A stretch of 64,000 nucleotides of DNA from an uncultured Clostridia bacterium (lineage in GTDB: Bacteria; Bacillota; Clostridia; TANB77; CAG-508): assembly GCA_934162205.1 (NCBI GenBank), contig CAKPIA010000003.1:1-64000 (forward strand). The letters are read 5' to 3'. Position 1 is the first letter of the stretch; every line of letters begins with the position of its first letter. The position numbers and the translations under genes are program-made. Shown here piece after piece: positions 46,326 through 54,563 of the stretch. Under the pieces are notes generated by a model that did not search any database, was not told the origin of the DNA, and saw only the letters and a list, made by a program, of their open reading frames with translations.

Positions 46326-46430
46326 TTTTTACCTCCAAAATATTATTTTTCATTGTTGCTATAATTTATGAAAAAAAGGTAATTTAAATATAGGCATAAC
46401 TATATATTAACATAATTTTTTAAAAAAATC

Positions 46431-46462
46431 AAATAAAGACACACATATGTGTGTCTTTATTT
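46431..46462 (-). terminator. Terminator of spoIIQ
   Basis: A perfect 32-base palindrome (AAATAAAGACACACAT and its complement) overlapping the stop. Confidence 0.85.
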
Positions 46463-47299
46463 AATATATATATTTGGATCTAACTGTTCAGAATCTTTTA
46501 ATATCTCAAAATGTAAATGACTTTCATCTGATATTTCAAATACAGCTGTATTACCAACAGTTCCTATACTTTGTCCTTGTTTTACTTTTTCACCTTCTAC
46601 AACAAACTCTGTTGTTAATAAATTAGAATAAATAGTTTGGTATCCATCATCATGATCAATTATAATTGTTATTCCATATCTAGGATCATTTTTTATAGAT
46701 TTTACAGTACCATCTGCAGACGCTTTTACAACTGTTGTTTTATTTGCTTTTATATCTATACCTAAATGTGTTACCCATTCTTGTAATGTTTCGGAATATA
46801 CCAAATTGTCTTTTGCAAATTCTCTAATAATATCACCTTCTACTGGTTTTGCAAAAGATATTTCTTTTGTTTCTTTTGTTGTACTTTTTGTAGTATTTTC
46901 TTGTTTAGTTAAATTTTCTGCATTTTTTTTAGATTTACTTACAGATTTTGACGCTGTATTTGTTGTTGCATTAGTTGTATTACTTTGTTTTGTTGTATTT
47001 TTTGTTACAGTATTGTTAGTTGTGTTATTCGTTGTATTTTTTGATTCATCTACACTTTTCCCTATACTACTACTTGCACTTTCTGCTTCACTATTTGTAT
47101 CATCTTCAGTGTTATTAGGGACTAAACTTGCAATTTGTTCTGAAGTAAATTGTTTTGCATTTTTGTTTACTAAACTAGAATACATTGACATCCCTATTAT
47201 TAATCCAATTATTAATAATAAAATAACTCCTCCTGCAATTAGGACTTTATTTTCAAAAGATTGTCCTGGTCTTTGTCTTCTATTTGAATCTCTTCTCAT
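46457..47299 (-). CDS. spoIIQ: Stage II sporulation protein Q (M23 peptidase domain)
   Basis: Forespore membrane protein that spans the intermembrane space and joins mother-cell SpoIIIAH (60539-61150) in the engulfment zipper and feeding channel. 280 residues: one span near residues 17-38, a long Ser/Thr/Asn linker (about 60-150), and a LytM/M23 domain. Unlike the Bacillus protein, zinc ligands look intact: H-x3-D in HLGIDI and HxH in HLHFE, as in other clostridia. A sigma-F-like promoter lies upstream. It follows spoIID by 59 bases. Confidence 0.88.
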   Translation of the reverse strand: MRRDSNRRQRPGQSFENKVLIAGGVILLLIIGLIIGMSMYSSLVNKNAKQFTSEQIASLVPNNTEDDTNSEAESASSSIGKSVDESKNTTNNTTNNTVTKNTTKQSNTTNATTNTASKSVSKSKKNAENLTKQENTTKSTTKETKEISFAKPVEGDIIREFAKDNLVYSETLQEWVTHLGIDIKANKTTVVKASADGTVKSIKNDPRYGITIIIDHDDGYQTIYSNLLTTEFVVEGEKVKQGQSIGTVGNTAVFEISDESHLHFEILKDSEQLDPNIYIK

Positions 47300-47327
47300 A
47301 TAATCCTCCTTTAATTAATATTATTAC

Positions 47328-47356
47328 AAGTATTTCCCTTTTTTAGAAGATTATAC
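47328..47356 (-). promoter_or_regulatory. Putative sigma-F promoter of spoIIQ
   Basis: Minus strand: GTATA, 14 bases, GGAAATACTT, matching the sigma-F pattern GYWTA and GGNRANANTR except for the last base and one base of spacing. Confidence 0.55.
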
Positions 47357-47358
47357 AT

Positions 47359-48378
47359 TTAAAGTGAATTTATATCTTTAATTTCAACACCAGAATAAAA
47401 ATGTTTTATAATCTCTTCATATGTACTTCCATCTTGAGCTAAACTATCAGCACCCGTTTGGCTCATACCAACACCATGTCCATATCCTTTAACATTAAAT
47501 TTTATACTATTTTTATTTTTTATTATTTCAAAATTCGTGGATTTTAATTCAAAGATTTTTCTGACTTCTACACCAGATATATTCGTATTTCCAAATTTCA
47601 CTGTTTTTGCTCTCCCACTATTTGTATACTCTAATATTTTTATATCATCATCTTTTGAAAAATCTATAGAAATATTGGAATATTTAGCTTTTAGTTTTTT
47701 TAAAACATCCTCATTAGTAACTTCTATTTCTGAATAATATTGAGCATATCCATCTTCTCCTGATGTCTCTACTGATTGTAAATAAGGATAACCTGTGCCT
47801 CCCCAAACATTTACTGGTATTTCTGTTGTTCCTCCACTATTAGAATGGAAAAATGCATTAATTGGCTCATTATTATATGTAATTACTTGACCTTTTGTCT
47901 TATTTACTGCATTTTCTATTTTGTTCCAATTTTCTTCTCTCACATCTTCTGCCCATTTATTCAATCTGTCTTCTTTTGATATCCAAGCTTGACAGCACTT
48001 GTAAGAATCACATAAATCGGCATTTTCGTGTTTGTTTCCATTATGAATTATTTGGTATATTGTATAAGTTCTTGCCACAACAGCTTGGGCTTTTAATGCT
48101 TCTTCTGCATATGTTGCCGGCATCTCGGCAGATACAACATTGTACAAATAGTTATCTATATCAATTTCTTCAACTTCACCTGTTTCTGTATGTAAGAGTT
48201 TTACAGTACCAAATTTGCTATAATCATAATTAGTGTTACTAGGTGTATCATTTTTTATCTCTTGATTATTTTCTTCACTTTCTGCACTTGTTATTTTACT
48301 AGATGTTTTTGTACAAATTGCTGGTACAATAAAAAATATTAATATAAAAGCAAAAAAATAGAGAATTAGTTTTTTCAA
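47359..48378 (-). CDS. spoIID: Stage II sporulation protein D
   Basis: Lytic transglycosylase of the septal peptidoglycan machine (with SpoIIP and SpoIIM) that drives engulfment. N-terminal signal anchor (KKLILYFFAFILIFFIVP), then the SpoIID domain with the catalytic Glu in VVSAEMPATYAEEALKAQAV, plus NAFFHSNSGGTTE and GYGHGVGMSQTGA. TTG at 48378 is chosen, with AGGTGA 8 bases before; the frame extends nine residues to ATG 48405, which overlaps sigF. Being downstream of sigF without a gap is notable, since SpoIID is expected to need mother-cell sigma-E expression. Confidence 0.92.
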   Translation of the reverse strand: MKKLILYFFAFILIFFIVPAICTKTSSKITSAESEENNQEIKNDTPSNTNYDYSKFGTVKLLHTETGEVEEIDIDNYLYNVVSAEMPATYAEEALKAQAVVARTYTIYQIIHNGNKHENADLCDSYKCCQAWISKEDRLNKWAEDVREENWNKIENAVNKTKGQVITYNNEPINAFFHSNSGGTTEIPVNVWGGTGYPYLQSVETSGEDGYAQYYSEIEVTNEDVLKKLKAKYSNISIDFSKDDDIKILEYTNSGRAKTVKFGNTNISGVEVRKIFELKSTNFEIIKNKNSIKFNVKGYGHGVGMSQTGADSLAQDGSTYEEIIKHFYSGVEIKDINSL

Positions 48379-48394
48379 TATTACATCACCTACC

Positions 48395-49123
48395 TTAAGA
48401 TACAAGTTTAACTTTCATTGAATTTAGAACTTTTTTCTCAATTCTAGAAACTTGTACTTGAGTTATACCTAATATTTTAGCAACTTGCATTTGTGTTTTT
48501 TCTTTATAGTATCGTAATATTATTACTTCTTTTTCTCTATCTTCTAAATCTTTTATTAATTGTTGAATTGTTATTTTGTTTGATATTAATAATGCTTCAT
48601 CTGTATTTGTAGAAATTTTATCTATAAGACTAATTGTTTTATCTGTTTTGTTATCTCTATAACTTGCACTTTCTAAAGAATCAATAGGTGTCCCAGAATC
48701 AATTGCCATAGCAATCTCTTCTTTTGAAACTTTTAATTCTTTGGCCAATTCTTGCAATGTAATTTCTTTTCCTGTTTTATTTAAGTGTTCTTTTTGCAAT
48801 TCTTTTATTTTTACATTTAGTTCTTTTATACTTCTACTTAATTTTATAGGTCCATCGTCTCTTAAAAACCTTTTTATCTCACCTAATATGTAGGGTACAG
48901 CATATGTAGAAAGTTTTACTTCAAACTCAGAATTAAATCTTTTAATCGCTTTAATAAAACCTATACAACCAATTTGATAAATATCTTCAATTTCGTAACC
49001 TCTTCCTGTGAATCTTTTTACAATGCTCCAAATCAGTCCATTATTTTCTTGAATTAACTTTGTCATTTCTTCTTCATTTCCATTTTGGGCTTCCATAATG
49101 CTTTCTAAAGTATTATTGTACAT
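48395..49123 (-). CDS. sigF: RNA polymerase sporulation sigma factor F
   Basis: Forespore-specific sigma factor. 242 residues with regions 2 (GYEIEDIYQIGCIGFIKAIK, LSTYAVPYILGEIKRFLRDD), 3 (IKELQKEHLNKTGKEITLQE) and 4 (YYKEKTQMQVAKILGITQVQ then VSRIEK). Kept inactive by SpoIIAB, the gene 11 bases upstream. It is the third gene of the spoIIA operon. Confidence 0.95.
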   Translation of the reverse strand: MYNNTLESIMEAQNGNEEEMTKLIQENNGLIWSIVKRFTGRGYEIEDIYQIGCIGFIKAIKRFNSEFEVKLSTYAVPYILGEIKRFLRDDGPIKLSRSIKELNVKIKELQKEHLNKTGKEITLQELAKELKVSKEEIAMAIDSGTPIDSLESASYRDNKTDKTISLIDKISTNTDEALLISNKITIQQLIKDLEDREKEVIILRYYKEKTQMQVAKILGITQVQVSRIEKKVLNSMKVKLVS

Positions 49124-49134
49124 AAACTTCCCCC

Positions 49135-49596
49135 TTAAATTGTTGTTAATTCTTCTTCTAAATTTAAACTTTTTATTTTCTTTTTCATTGTTATTTTCGT
49201 TCCAAGTCCTACAACAGACTCTATTTCAATTTCATCCATAAAGCTCTCCATAATAGTAAATCCCATACCTGATCTTTCCAAATTTGGCCTAGTTGTGTAT
49301 AAAGGTTGTTTTGCTTGTTCTATATCTTCTATTCCTTTTCCATTATCAGAAATTTCTATAGATATTTCGTTATCCTTAATTTTGGCAACTATTTTTACTA
49401 TTCCTGTTTTATCTTCATATCCATGAACAATTGAATTTGTAACTGCTTCTGATACAGCAGTTTTAATATCTGCCAATTCTTCTATTGTAGGATCCAATTG
49501 AGAAACAAATGCAGCAACTGTTATTCTTGCAAATGCCTCATTGTTTGATTTACTTAAAAATTCTAATTTCATTTCATTATCAAATTTACTTTTCAT
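49135..49596 (-). CDS. spoIIAB: Anti-sigma F factor SpoIIAB
   Basis: A GHKL-fold kinase that binds sigma-F or phosphorylates SpoIIAA. 153 residues with N-box [14 protein letters not shown]1 box [10 protein letters not shown] and G2 box [10 protein letters not shown]. Length is typical (about 145). It starts 44 bases after spoIIAA. Confidence 0.95.
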   Translation of the reverse strand: MKSKFDNEMKLEFLSKSNNEAFARITVAAFVSQLDPTIEELADIKTAVSEAVTNSIVHGYEDKTGIVKIVAKIKDNEISIEISDNGKGIEDIEQAKQPLYTTRPNLERSGMGFTIMESFMDEIEIESVVGLGTKITMKKKIKSLNLEEELTTI

Positions 49597-49640
49597 ATTT
49601 TTTTATTGCATATAAATATGCAACCTCTCCTTTCCTTTAC

Positions 49641-49952
49641 TTATAAATTTACTACAGGAATTAATTTTAAAACTCCACACATTTCAAAAATTTTCTTTAC
49701 GCTTTGAGTTAAATTTGTTAATTCTACTTTTCCGCCCATCATATTAGCTAATTTGTATCTTCCTATTAATAAACCTATTCCTGCACTATCCATGAAAGTG
49801 ACACTATCAAAATCAAATACAACTCTTTTAGGCATATATCTTTCAATTTCATAATCTGCTTTCCTCCTTATCTTTTGTACACTACATTCATCAATTTCAT
49901 CTGTTATTTTAATTATTAACAGCTTGTCTTCTTCAAAATATTGACTTTCCAA
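49641..49952 (-). CDS. spoIIAA: Anti-anti-sigma F factor SpoIIAA
   Basis: STAS-domain protein; when unphosphorylated it captures SpoIIAB and frees sigma-F in the forespore. The phosphorylated Ser is Ser56 in TFMDSAGIGLLIGRY. 103 residues, close to the Bacillus length of about 117. GGAGG lies 7 bases before the ATG. First gene of the operon, preceded by sigma-H- and Spo0A-like sites. Confidence 0.94.
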   Translation of the reverse strand: MESQYFEEDKLLIIKITDEIDECSVQKIRRKADYEIERYMPKRVVFDFDSVTFMDSAGIGLLIGRYKLANMMGGKVELTNLTQSVKKIFEMCGVLKLIPVVNL

Positions 49953-49987
49953 TACATTTCCTCCTTTGTTTGATTTTTAAATATTAT

Positions 49988-50011
49988 ATTCTTATTTACA
50001 TTTTTTTCCAA
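49988..50011 (-). promoter_or_regulatory. Putative sigma-H promoter of spoIIA
   Basis: Minus strand: TGGAAAA, 12 bases, GAATAT, near the sigma-H pattern AGGAWWT and RnnGAAT; 36 bases before the ATG. In Bacillus spoIIA is a sigma-H, Spo0A-dependent operon. Confidence 0.6.
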
Positions 50012-50031
50012 GAGTAAAACAATAGAAGTTT

Positions 50032-50057
50032 TGTCGATTTGTGAAATTCGTATGACA
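50032..50057. promoter_or_regulatory. Putative Spo0A boxes
   Basis: TGTCGAT (plus) at 50032 and TGTCATA (minus) at 50051-50057 resemble the 0A box TGTCGAA with one and two changes. They sit 20-45 bases upstream of the putative sigma-H promoter. Confidence 0.5.
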
Positions 50058-50098
50058 AAATAGAACAAAAATGGACACAGCAATTATTTTTGCACACA

Positions 50099-50138
50099 AA
50101 AATAACCCCAAATTTTAATTAATCTTTTGGGGTTATTA
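50099..50138 (-). terminator. Terminator of valS
   Basis: AATAACCCCAAA and TTTTGGGGTTATT arms with AT loop and T run on the minus strand. Confidence 0.8.
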
Positions 50139-50200
50139 ATATTTTAAACTTTTTAGCTATTTTTCAAATCAAGTTATTAAATACTAAGCTTTATTAATTA

Positions 50201-52888
50201 TTATTTACTTAATTCTTTTAATCTTAATGTTGTTGTTTCTAACATTTCTTGATATTTAGCTAATTTTTCTTTTTCTTCATTTACTTTAGCTTCTGGAGCT
50301 TTATTTACAAATCCAGAATTTGAAAGCATTTTTGTTCCTCTTTCTACTTCTGCTTGTAATCTTTTAATTTCGTTTTTTAATCTTTCTTTTTCTTCTTCTA
50401 TGTCTACAATATCTTCAAATGGTATATAAACTTCAATTCCGTCAGCCAATACACTTATAGCATTTTCTGGAATATGATCTTTATTTTCTTGAACTACAAT
50501 CTCATTTGCAAATCCTAATTTTTCTATAAACAACCTAGAGTCTTCAATTTCGTTTTTAAATTCGCTTGTTACAAAAATTAATTTTGATTTCTTAGATGGA
50601 TGAACATTTAATTTTGCTCTTGCATTTCTTATTCCAACTATTATTTCTTTTATACTTTCTATAACTTTTTCTTCTTTATCAAATACGAATTCACTTCTTA
50701 CTCTAGGCCATTTTGATACAATTAAATCTTTATCACTATAACTTACTAAATTACTATATATTTCTGTTGTTATAAATGGCATAAATGGGTGAAGTAATTT
50801 TAATGATGTACCAAATACATGATTTAAAATATCACATACAGCAACTTTTGTTTCGTAATTATCACTATATAATCTTGGTTTTACCATTTCTATATACCAG
50901 TCGCAAAATTCATTCCATATAAAGTTATATATTTTATCAATTGCTATTCCTAAATCATAATTCTCTATATTTTGTGTAACATCTTTTACTAATTTGTCTA
51001 ACTTATTTAAAATCCATTTATCTTCTACAGTTAATAATTCTGCATTATAAGTATGTTTTTCATGGTCATATACTTTATGACAAAATTCTTTTATATCATC
51101 TTCGTCAACATTTGAATTTATTATAAATTTAGCTGCATTCCAAATTTTATTTGCAAAGTTTGAAGCCTGATCTAATTTTTCTGGCATGTATCTTATATCA
51201 TTTCCCATTGTTGTTCCTGATAATACTGAAAATCTTAAGGCATCTGCACCATATTGATCTATTACTTCTAATGGGTCAACACCATTTCCTAATGTCTTTG
51301 ACATTTTTCTTCCTTGACTATCACGAATAATACCATGAATTAAAACATCTTTAAATGGTGGTATATCTGTAAATTCTAATCCCTGAGTCATCATTCTAGA
51401 TACCCAGAATGTAATTATATCAAATCCTGTAACTAAAACATTTGTAGGATAAAATCTTTTATAATCTTCTGACTCTTTATTTGGCCAACCAAGTGTAGAA
51501 AATGGCCATAATGCAGAACTAAACCAAGTATCTAATGTATCCTCGTCTTGGTGTAAATGTGTACTTCCACATTTTTTACATTTTTCTGGCATAGTTTTTG
51601 CAACATTAATTTCACCACAATCATCACAATAATATGCTGGTATTCTATGTCCCCACCATAATTGACGTGAAATACACCAATCTTGAATATTGTCTAGCCA
51701 ATGGAAATATTGTTTTTCATATCTTTTTGGTATAAATCTTGTTTCATCATTTCTAACACAATCAGCAGCTCTTTTTGCTAAATCTTTCATACTTACAAAC
51801 CATTGTGTAGAAATTTTTGGTTCTATTGTATTTTTACATCTTTCACATTTTGCTACATTATGTGTATATTCTTCTTCTTTTACTAATGCTCCAATTTCTT
51901 TTAATTTTTCTACTATTAACTTACGTGCTTCTAGTAAATCCATTCCTTTATATTCTGGAACTAAATTACCCATTTTAAAGTTTTCATCAAATACTTCTAT
52001 AATATCTAAATTATGTCTTAAACCTGCTCCATAGTCATTCATGTCATGAGCTGGAGTTATTTTAACACATCCTGTTCCAAAATCTTTTTCTACAAAATCA
52101 TCTGCAATTATTGGAATTTCTTTATTCATTATAGGTAATATACATGTTTTTCCTACTAAATCTTTATATCTTTCATCATCTGGATGTACTGCAACAGCAG
52201 TATCACCTAGCATTGTTTCTGGTCTAGTTGTAGCAACAACTACATACTTGTCATCTGTTCCTGTTATTTTATATCTTATATGCCATAAATGTGATGGTTC
52301 TTCTTTATACTCAACTTCTGCATCAGATATAGATGTATTACAACTTGGGCACCAGTTTACCATTCTTTTACCTTTATAAATAAGACCTTTTTCATACAAT
52401 TTTATAAATTGTTCTAATACAGCATCTGACATACCTTCATCTAATGTAAATCTATTTCTTTCCCAATCACAAGAACATCCAAGTTTACGTTGTTGTTTTT
52501 GAATTATTCCTCCATATTCGCGAGTCCAGTCCCATGCCTCTTTTAAGAATTTTTCTCTACCTAAATCTTGTTTTTTCTTTCCTTCTTTGGCTAGTTTTTG
52601 TACAACTTTCATTTCTGTTGATATAGCCGCATGGTCAGATCCAGGAAGCCATAGTACATCATATCCTTGCATTCTTTTAAAACGAATTAATACATCTTGT
52701 ATAGTTCCATCTAATGCATGCCCCATATGTAATTTTCCTGTTACATTTGGAGGTGGCATCATTATACAATATGGTTCTTTGTTTTTATCCATAGATGGTT
52801 TAAAATAACCTTTTTCTTCCCATTCACTATATAATCTTTCTTCAAAATCTTTTGGATTAAATTTGTCATTTAATTTTTTTTCACTCAT
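50201..52888 (-). CDS. valS: Valyl-tRNA synthetase
   Basis: Charges tRNA-Val and edits threonine. 895 residues with PPPNVTGKLHMGHALDG (HIGH motif), a CP1 editing domain containing TTRPETMLGDTAVAVHP, zinc-like CERC/CDDC/CKKC pairs, GRKMSKTLGNGVDP (KMSKS) and a C-terminal coiled coil. ATG follows AAGGAG by about 8 bases. It is the second gene of a T-box-controlled operon: a leader at 53951-54187 senses uncharged tRNA-Val, then the epimerase-like gene, then valS 12 bases later. Confidence 0.97.
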   Translation of the reverse strand: MSEKKLNDKFNPKDFEERLYSEWEEKGYFKPSMDKNKEPYCIMMPPPNVTGKLHMGHALDGTIQDVLIRFKRMQGYDVLWLPGSDHAAISTEMKVVQKLAKEGKKKQDLGREKFLKEAWDWTREYGGIIQKQQRKLGCSCDWERNRFTLDEGMSDAVLEQFIKLYEKGLIYKGKRMVNWCPSCNTSISDAEVEYKEEPSHLWHIRYKITGTDDKYVVVATTRPETMLGDTAVAVHPDDERYKDLVGKTCILPIMNKEIPIIADDFVEKDFGTGCVKITPAHDMNDYGAGLRHNLDIIEVFDENFKMGNLVPEYKGMDLLEARKLIVEKLKEIGALVKEEEYTHNVAKCERCKNTIEPKISTQWFVSMKDLAKRAADCVRNDETRFIPKRYEKQYFHWLDNIQDWCISRQLWWGHRIPAYYCDDCGEINVAKTMPEKCKKCGSTHLHQDEDTLDTWFSSALWPFSTLGWPNKESEDYKRFYPTNVLVTGFDIITFWVSRMMTQGLEFTDIPPFKDVLIHGIIRDSQGRKMSKTLGNGVDPLEVIDQYGADALRFSVLSGTTMGNDIRYMPEKLDQASNFANKIWNAAKFIINSNVDEDDIKEFCHKVYDHEKHTYNAELLTVEDKWILNKLDKLVKDVTQNIENYDLGIAIDKIYNFIWNEFCDWYIEMVKPRLYSDNYETKVAVCDILNHVFGTSLKLLHPFMPFITTEIYSNLVSYSDKDLIVSKWPRVRSEFVFDKEEKVIESIKEIIVGIRNARAKLNVHPSKKSKLIFVTSEFKNEIEDSRLFIEKLGFANEIVVQENKDHIPENAISVLADGIEVYIPFEDIVDIEEEKERLKNEIKRLQAEVERGTKMLSNSGFVNKAPEAKVNEEKEKLAKYQEMLETTTLRLKELSK

Positions 52889-52900
52889 TTTAATTTCTCC

Positions 52901-53764
52901 TTAATTATAAAATTCTACTTTATATTTACATTCAAATTTATCATTTGGATTTATTTTTAAAATATTTTCCTTATATTCAAAGATTCCATCTGAATCTATA
53001 TTGTCAGCAGTATTAAACCATGGTTCTATGCAGACAAATGGTGCTCCTTTTTTAGACCAAATTGCTAAATATGGAAATCCTGTAAAATCAAATTTTAATA
53101 AAATTTTATTGTTTCTTGTATCTTTTAATGTAATTTCATTTGATTTTAAATTTTTCATTATTATTGCGTCTTCATTAAAAATATCTTTATGTAGTTTTAT
53201 TTTATTTTCTTTAATTATGTTTTCAAAATGTTCTTTTCCAATTAAACCATTGTCCAATTTTAAAAGTTCAAAATTATCTTCATTTTTATTAAACTCTAAC
53301 TCATAATCTCCAGATGAGTAATCACAAATAAAAGCAGGATGTCCACCAAGTCCAAATTGCATTTCTTTATTGTCTTTATTTATTACTGTATATTTAATTT
53401 CTAAAGAATTATTTTCTATTGTATAAGTAATGTATAATTCGAACTTATATGGGAATTTTTCTAAAGTTTTTTCATTGCTTTTTAATACATATTTATGAAT
53501 ATTACTATCTTTTTTAATTTTTTCAAACTCCATATCTCTTGCAAATCCGTGTTGTGACATTTTGTATTCTTTACCATCTATTATTGTTGTTCCATTTTTT
53601 ATTTGTCCTACAATCGGAAATAAGATTGGTGCATGTCTATTCCAAAATGCTTTACCATTTTCGTCCAAAATATTTTCTCCTTGATGTAATTTTTCTATTC
53701 CGTCTAATTTTATACTTGTAAGTTCTGCTCCTTGTGTTTTACTATTTATTTCTAATTTTGCCAT
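52901..53764 (-). CDS. Aldose 1-epimerase-like protein (LacX/YeaD type)
   Basis: A 287-residue galactose-mutarotase-fold protein. Motifs: GAELTSIKLDG near the start, FWNRHAPILFPIVGQIKNG with a catalytic-type His, and GLGGHPAFICDYSSGDYELEF; a late WFNTADNIDSDG fits. Family members interconvert anomers of free or phosphorylated sugars. Its place inside a valine T-box operon has no clear metabolic sense and may be a matter of position. It starts directly after the leader. Function in the cell is a guess. Confidence 0.82.
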   Translation of the reverse strand: MAKLEINSKTQGAELTSIKLDGIEKLHQGENILDENGKAFWNRHAPILFPIVGQIKNGTTIIDGKEYKMSQHGFARDMEFEKIKKDSNIHKYVLKSNEKTLEKFPYKFELYITYTIENNSLEIKYTVINKDNKEMQFGLGGHPAFICDYSSGDYELEFNKNEDNFELLKLDNGLIGKEHFENIIKENKIKLHKDIFNEDAIIMKNLKSNEITLKDTRNNKILLKFDFTGFPYLAIWSKKGAPFVCIEPWFNTADNIDSDGIFEYKENILKINPNDKFECKYKVEFYN

Positions 53765-53794
53765 TTAACTCACTCCCTTTTATCTATTTACTCT

Positions 53795-53928
53795 AATTAT
53801 ATATATATTGTTTTTTATGCCTTGTTGTCGCAGCCCTCGGAATCATTCGGGAAGGCTGCTCTATTCGTCCTTCGCTTACGCTACGGTTGATCGCTACGCG
53901 GCTATTGCAAAACAATATATATATAATT
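53795..53928. repeat. GC-rich interspersed element, copy 3
   Basis: A 134-bp unit in the same orientation as copy 1. Perfect 20-base inverted arms (AATTATATATATATTGTTTT and its complement) enclose the shared core. It lies inside the transcribed leader, between the T-box terminator and the first gene of the valS operon, so every read-through transcript will contain its hairpin. Confidence 0.85.
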
Positions 53929-53950
53929 GATTTAAATTAATTAAAACAAA

Positions 53951-54187
53951 AAAACTCGTCCCTATAAACACATAAGGGCGAGTTTTATCTCACGGTACCA
54001 CCTTAATTATAAATCAAAATTTATATCTTAATTAGCTTTTAACGTTGCCTAAACGAATATGCTTAAGTTTATTTTCAGCATACCAACTCCAAAGTTACTT
54101 TCAATTTACCTTTATTTAAGAAGCTTACAGCTATAACTTCTATTCTCTAAAAACAAGTATAAATTTACTTCTCTTTTTCATAGTTTT
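53951..54187 (-). promoter_or_regulatory. T-box riboswitch, valine type
   Basis: On the minus strand: stem I with AGAGA bulge (54145-54149 area), possible specifier GUA in GAAAGUAAC, then AAGGTGGTACCGTGAGA, the T-box sequence that pairs with the tRNA acceptor end (UGGU fits discriminator A), and the competing terminator with ACTCG-CCC and GGG-CGAGT followed by T7. This controls the epimerase-like gene and valS by uncharged tRNA-Val. Stem details were judged by eye. Confidence 0.9.
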
Positions 54188-54415
54188 TAATTATATTTTA
54201 TATTATTACACATTTTAACTTAAAAATCAATATTTTTATTTGGGAATTTAAAGATTTTATGATGTGATTTTTTCGACCAAATTTTTATAATTTTATATAT
54301 TTTATATATTTTATTTTCAATTTCTTTGTGACATATCTATTTTTAACTTATATTAAGAAGATAATTTTAAAATTTAAGTACTTTTAATTTTCTTGAATGA
54401 TTTTTCTTACATAAA

Positions 54416-54462
54416 AAAATACCTTTTATGATATATTTATATTATATCATAAAGGTATTTTC
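54416..54462 (-). terminator. Terminator of the prepilin-lectin gene
   Basis: A 20-bp stem (AAATACCTTTTATGATATA with complement), 6-base loop, T run. It lies 100 bases past the stop, beyond the left inverted repeat. Confidence 0.8.
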
Positions 54463-54493
54463 ATTTTACATAAAATCCTTTATACAATCTTAG

Positions 54494-54530
54494 GTTGTCA
54501 AAAATCTACGTCCCGATTGACCGATTGACC
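54494..54530. repeat. Left inverted repeat (IR-L)
   Basis: GTTGTCAAAAATCTACGTCC then CGATTGACCGATTGACC. The first 27 bases match the right copy (56280-56318, inverted) at 25 positions. Both have ATTGAC twice at their inner end. Confidence 0.8.
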
Positions 54531-54552
54531 ACTCTAATCACGGCTTTAGAGT
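54531..54552. other. Hairpin just downstream of the prepilin-lectin gene
   Basis: ACTCTAA and TTAGAGT, a perfect 7-bp stem with an 8-base loop, starting 11 bases after the stop codon. A short hairpin at this distance is a known feature behind variable repeats of DGR target genes. Confidence 0.55.
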
Positions 54553-54563
54553 ACAGTCCTACA

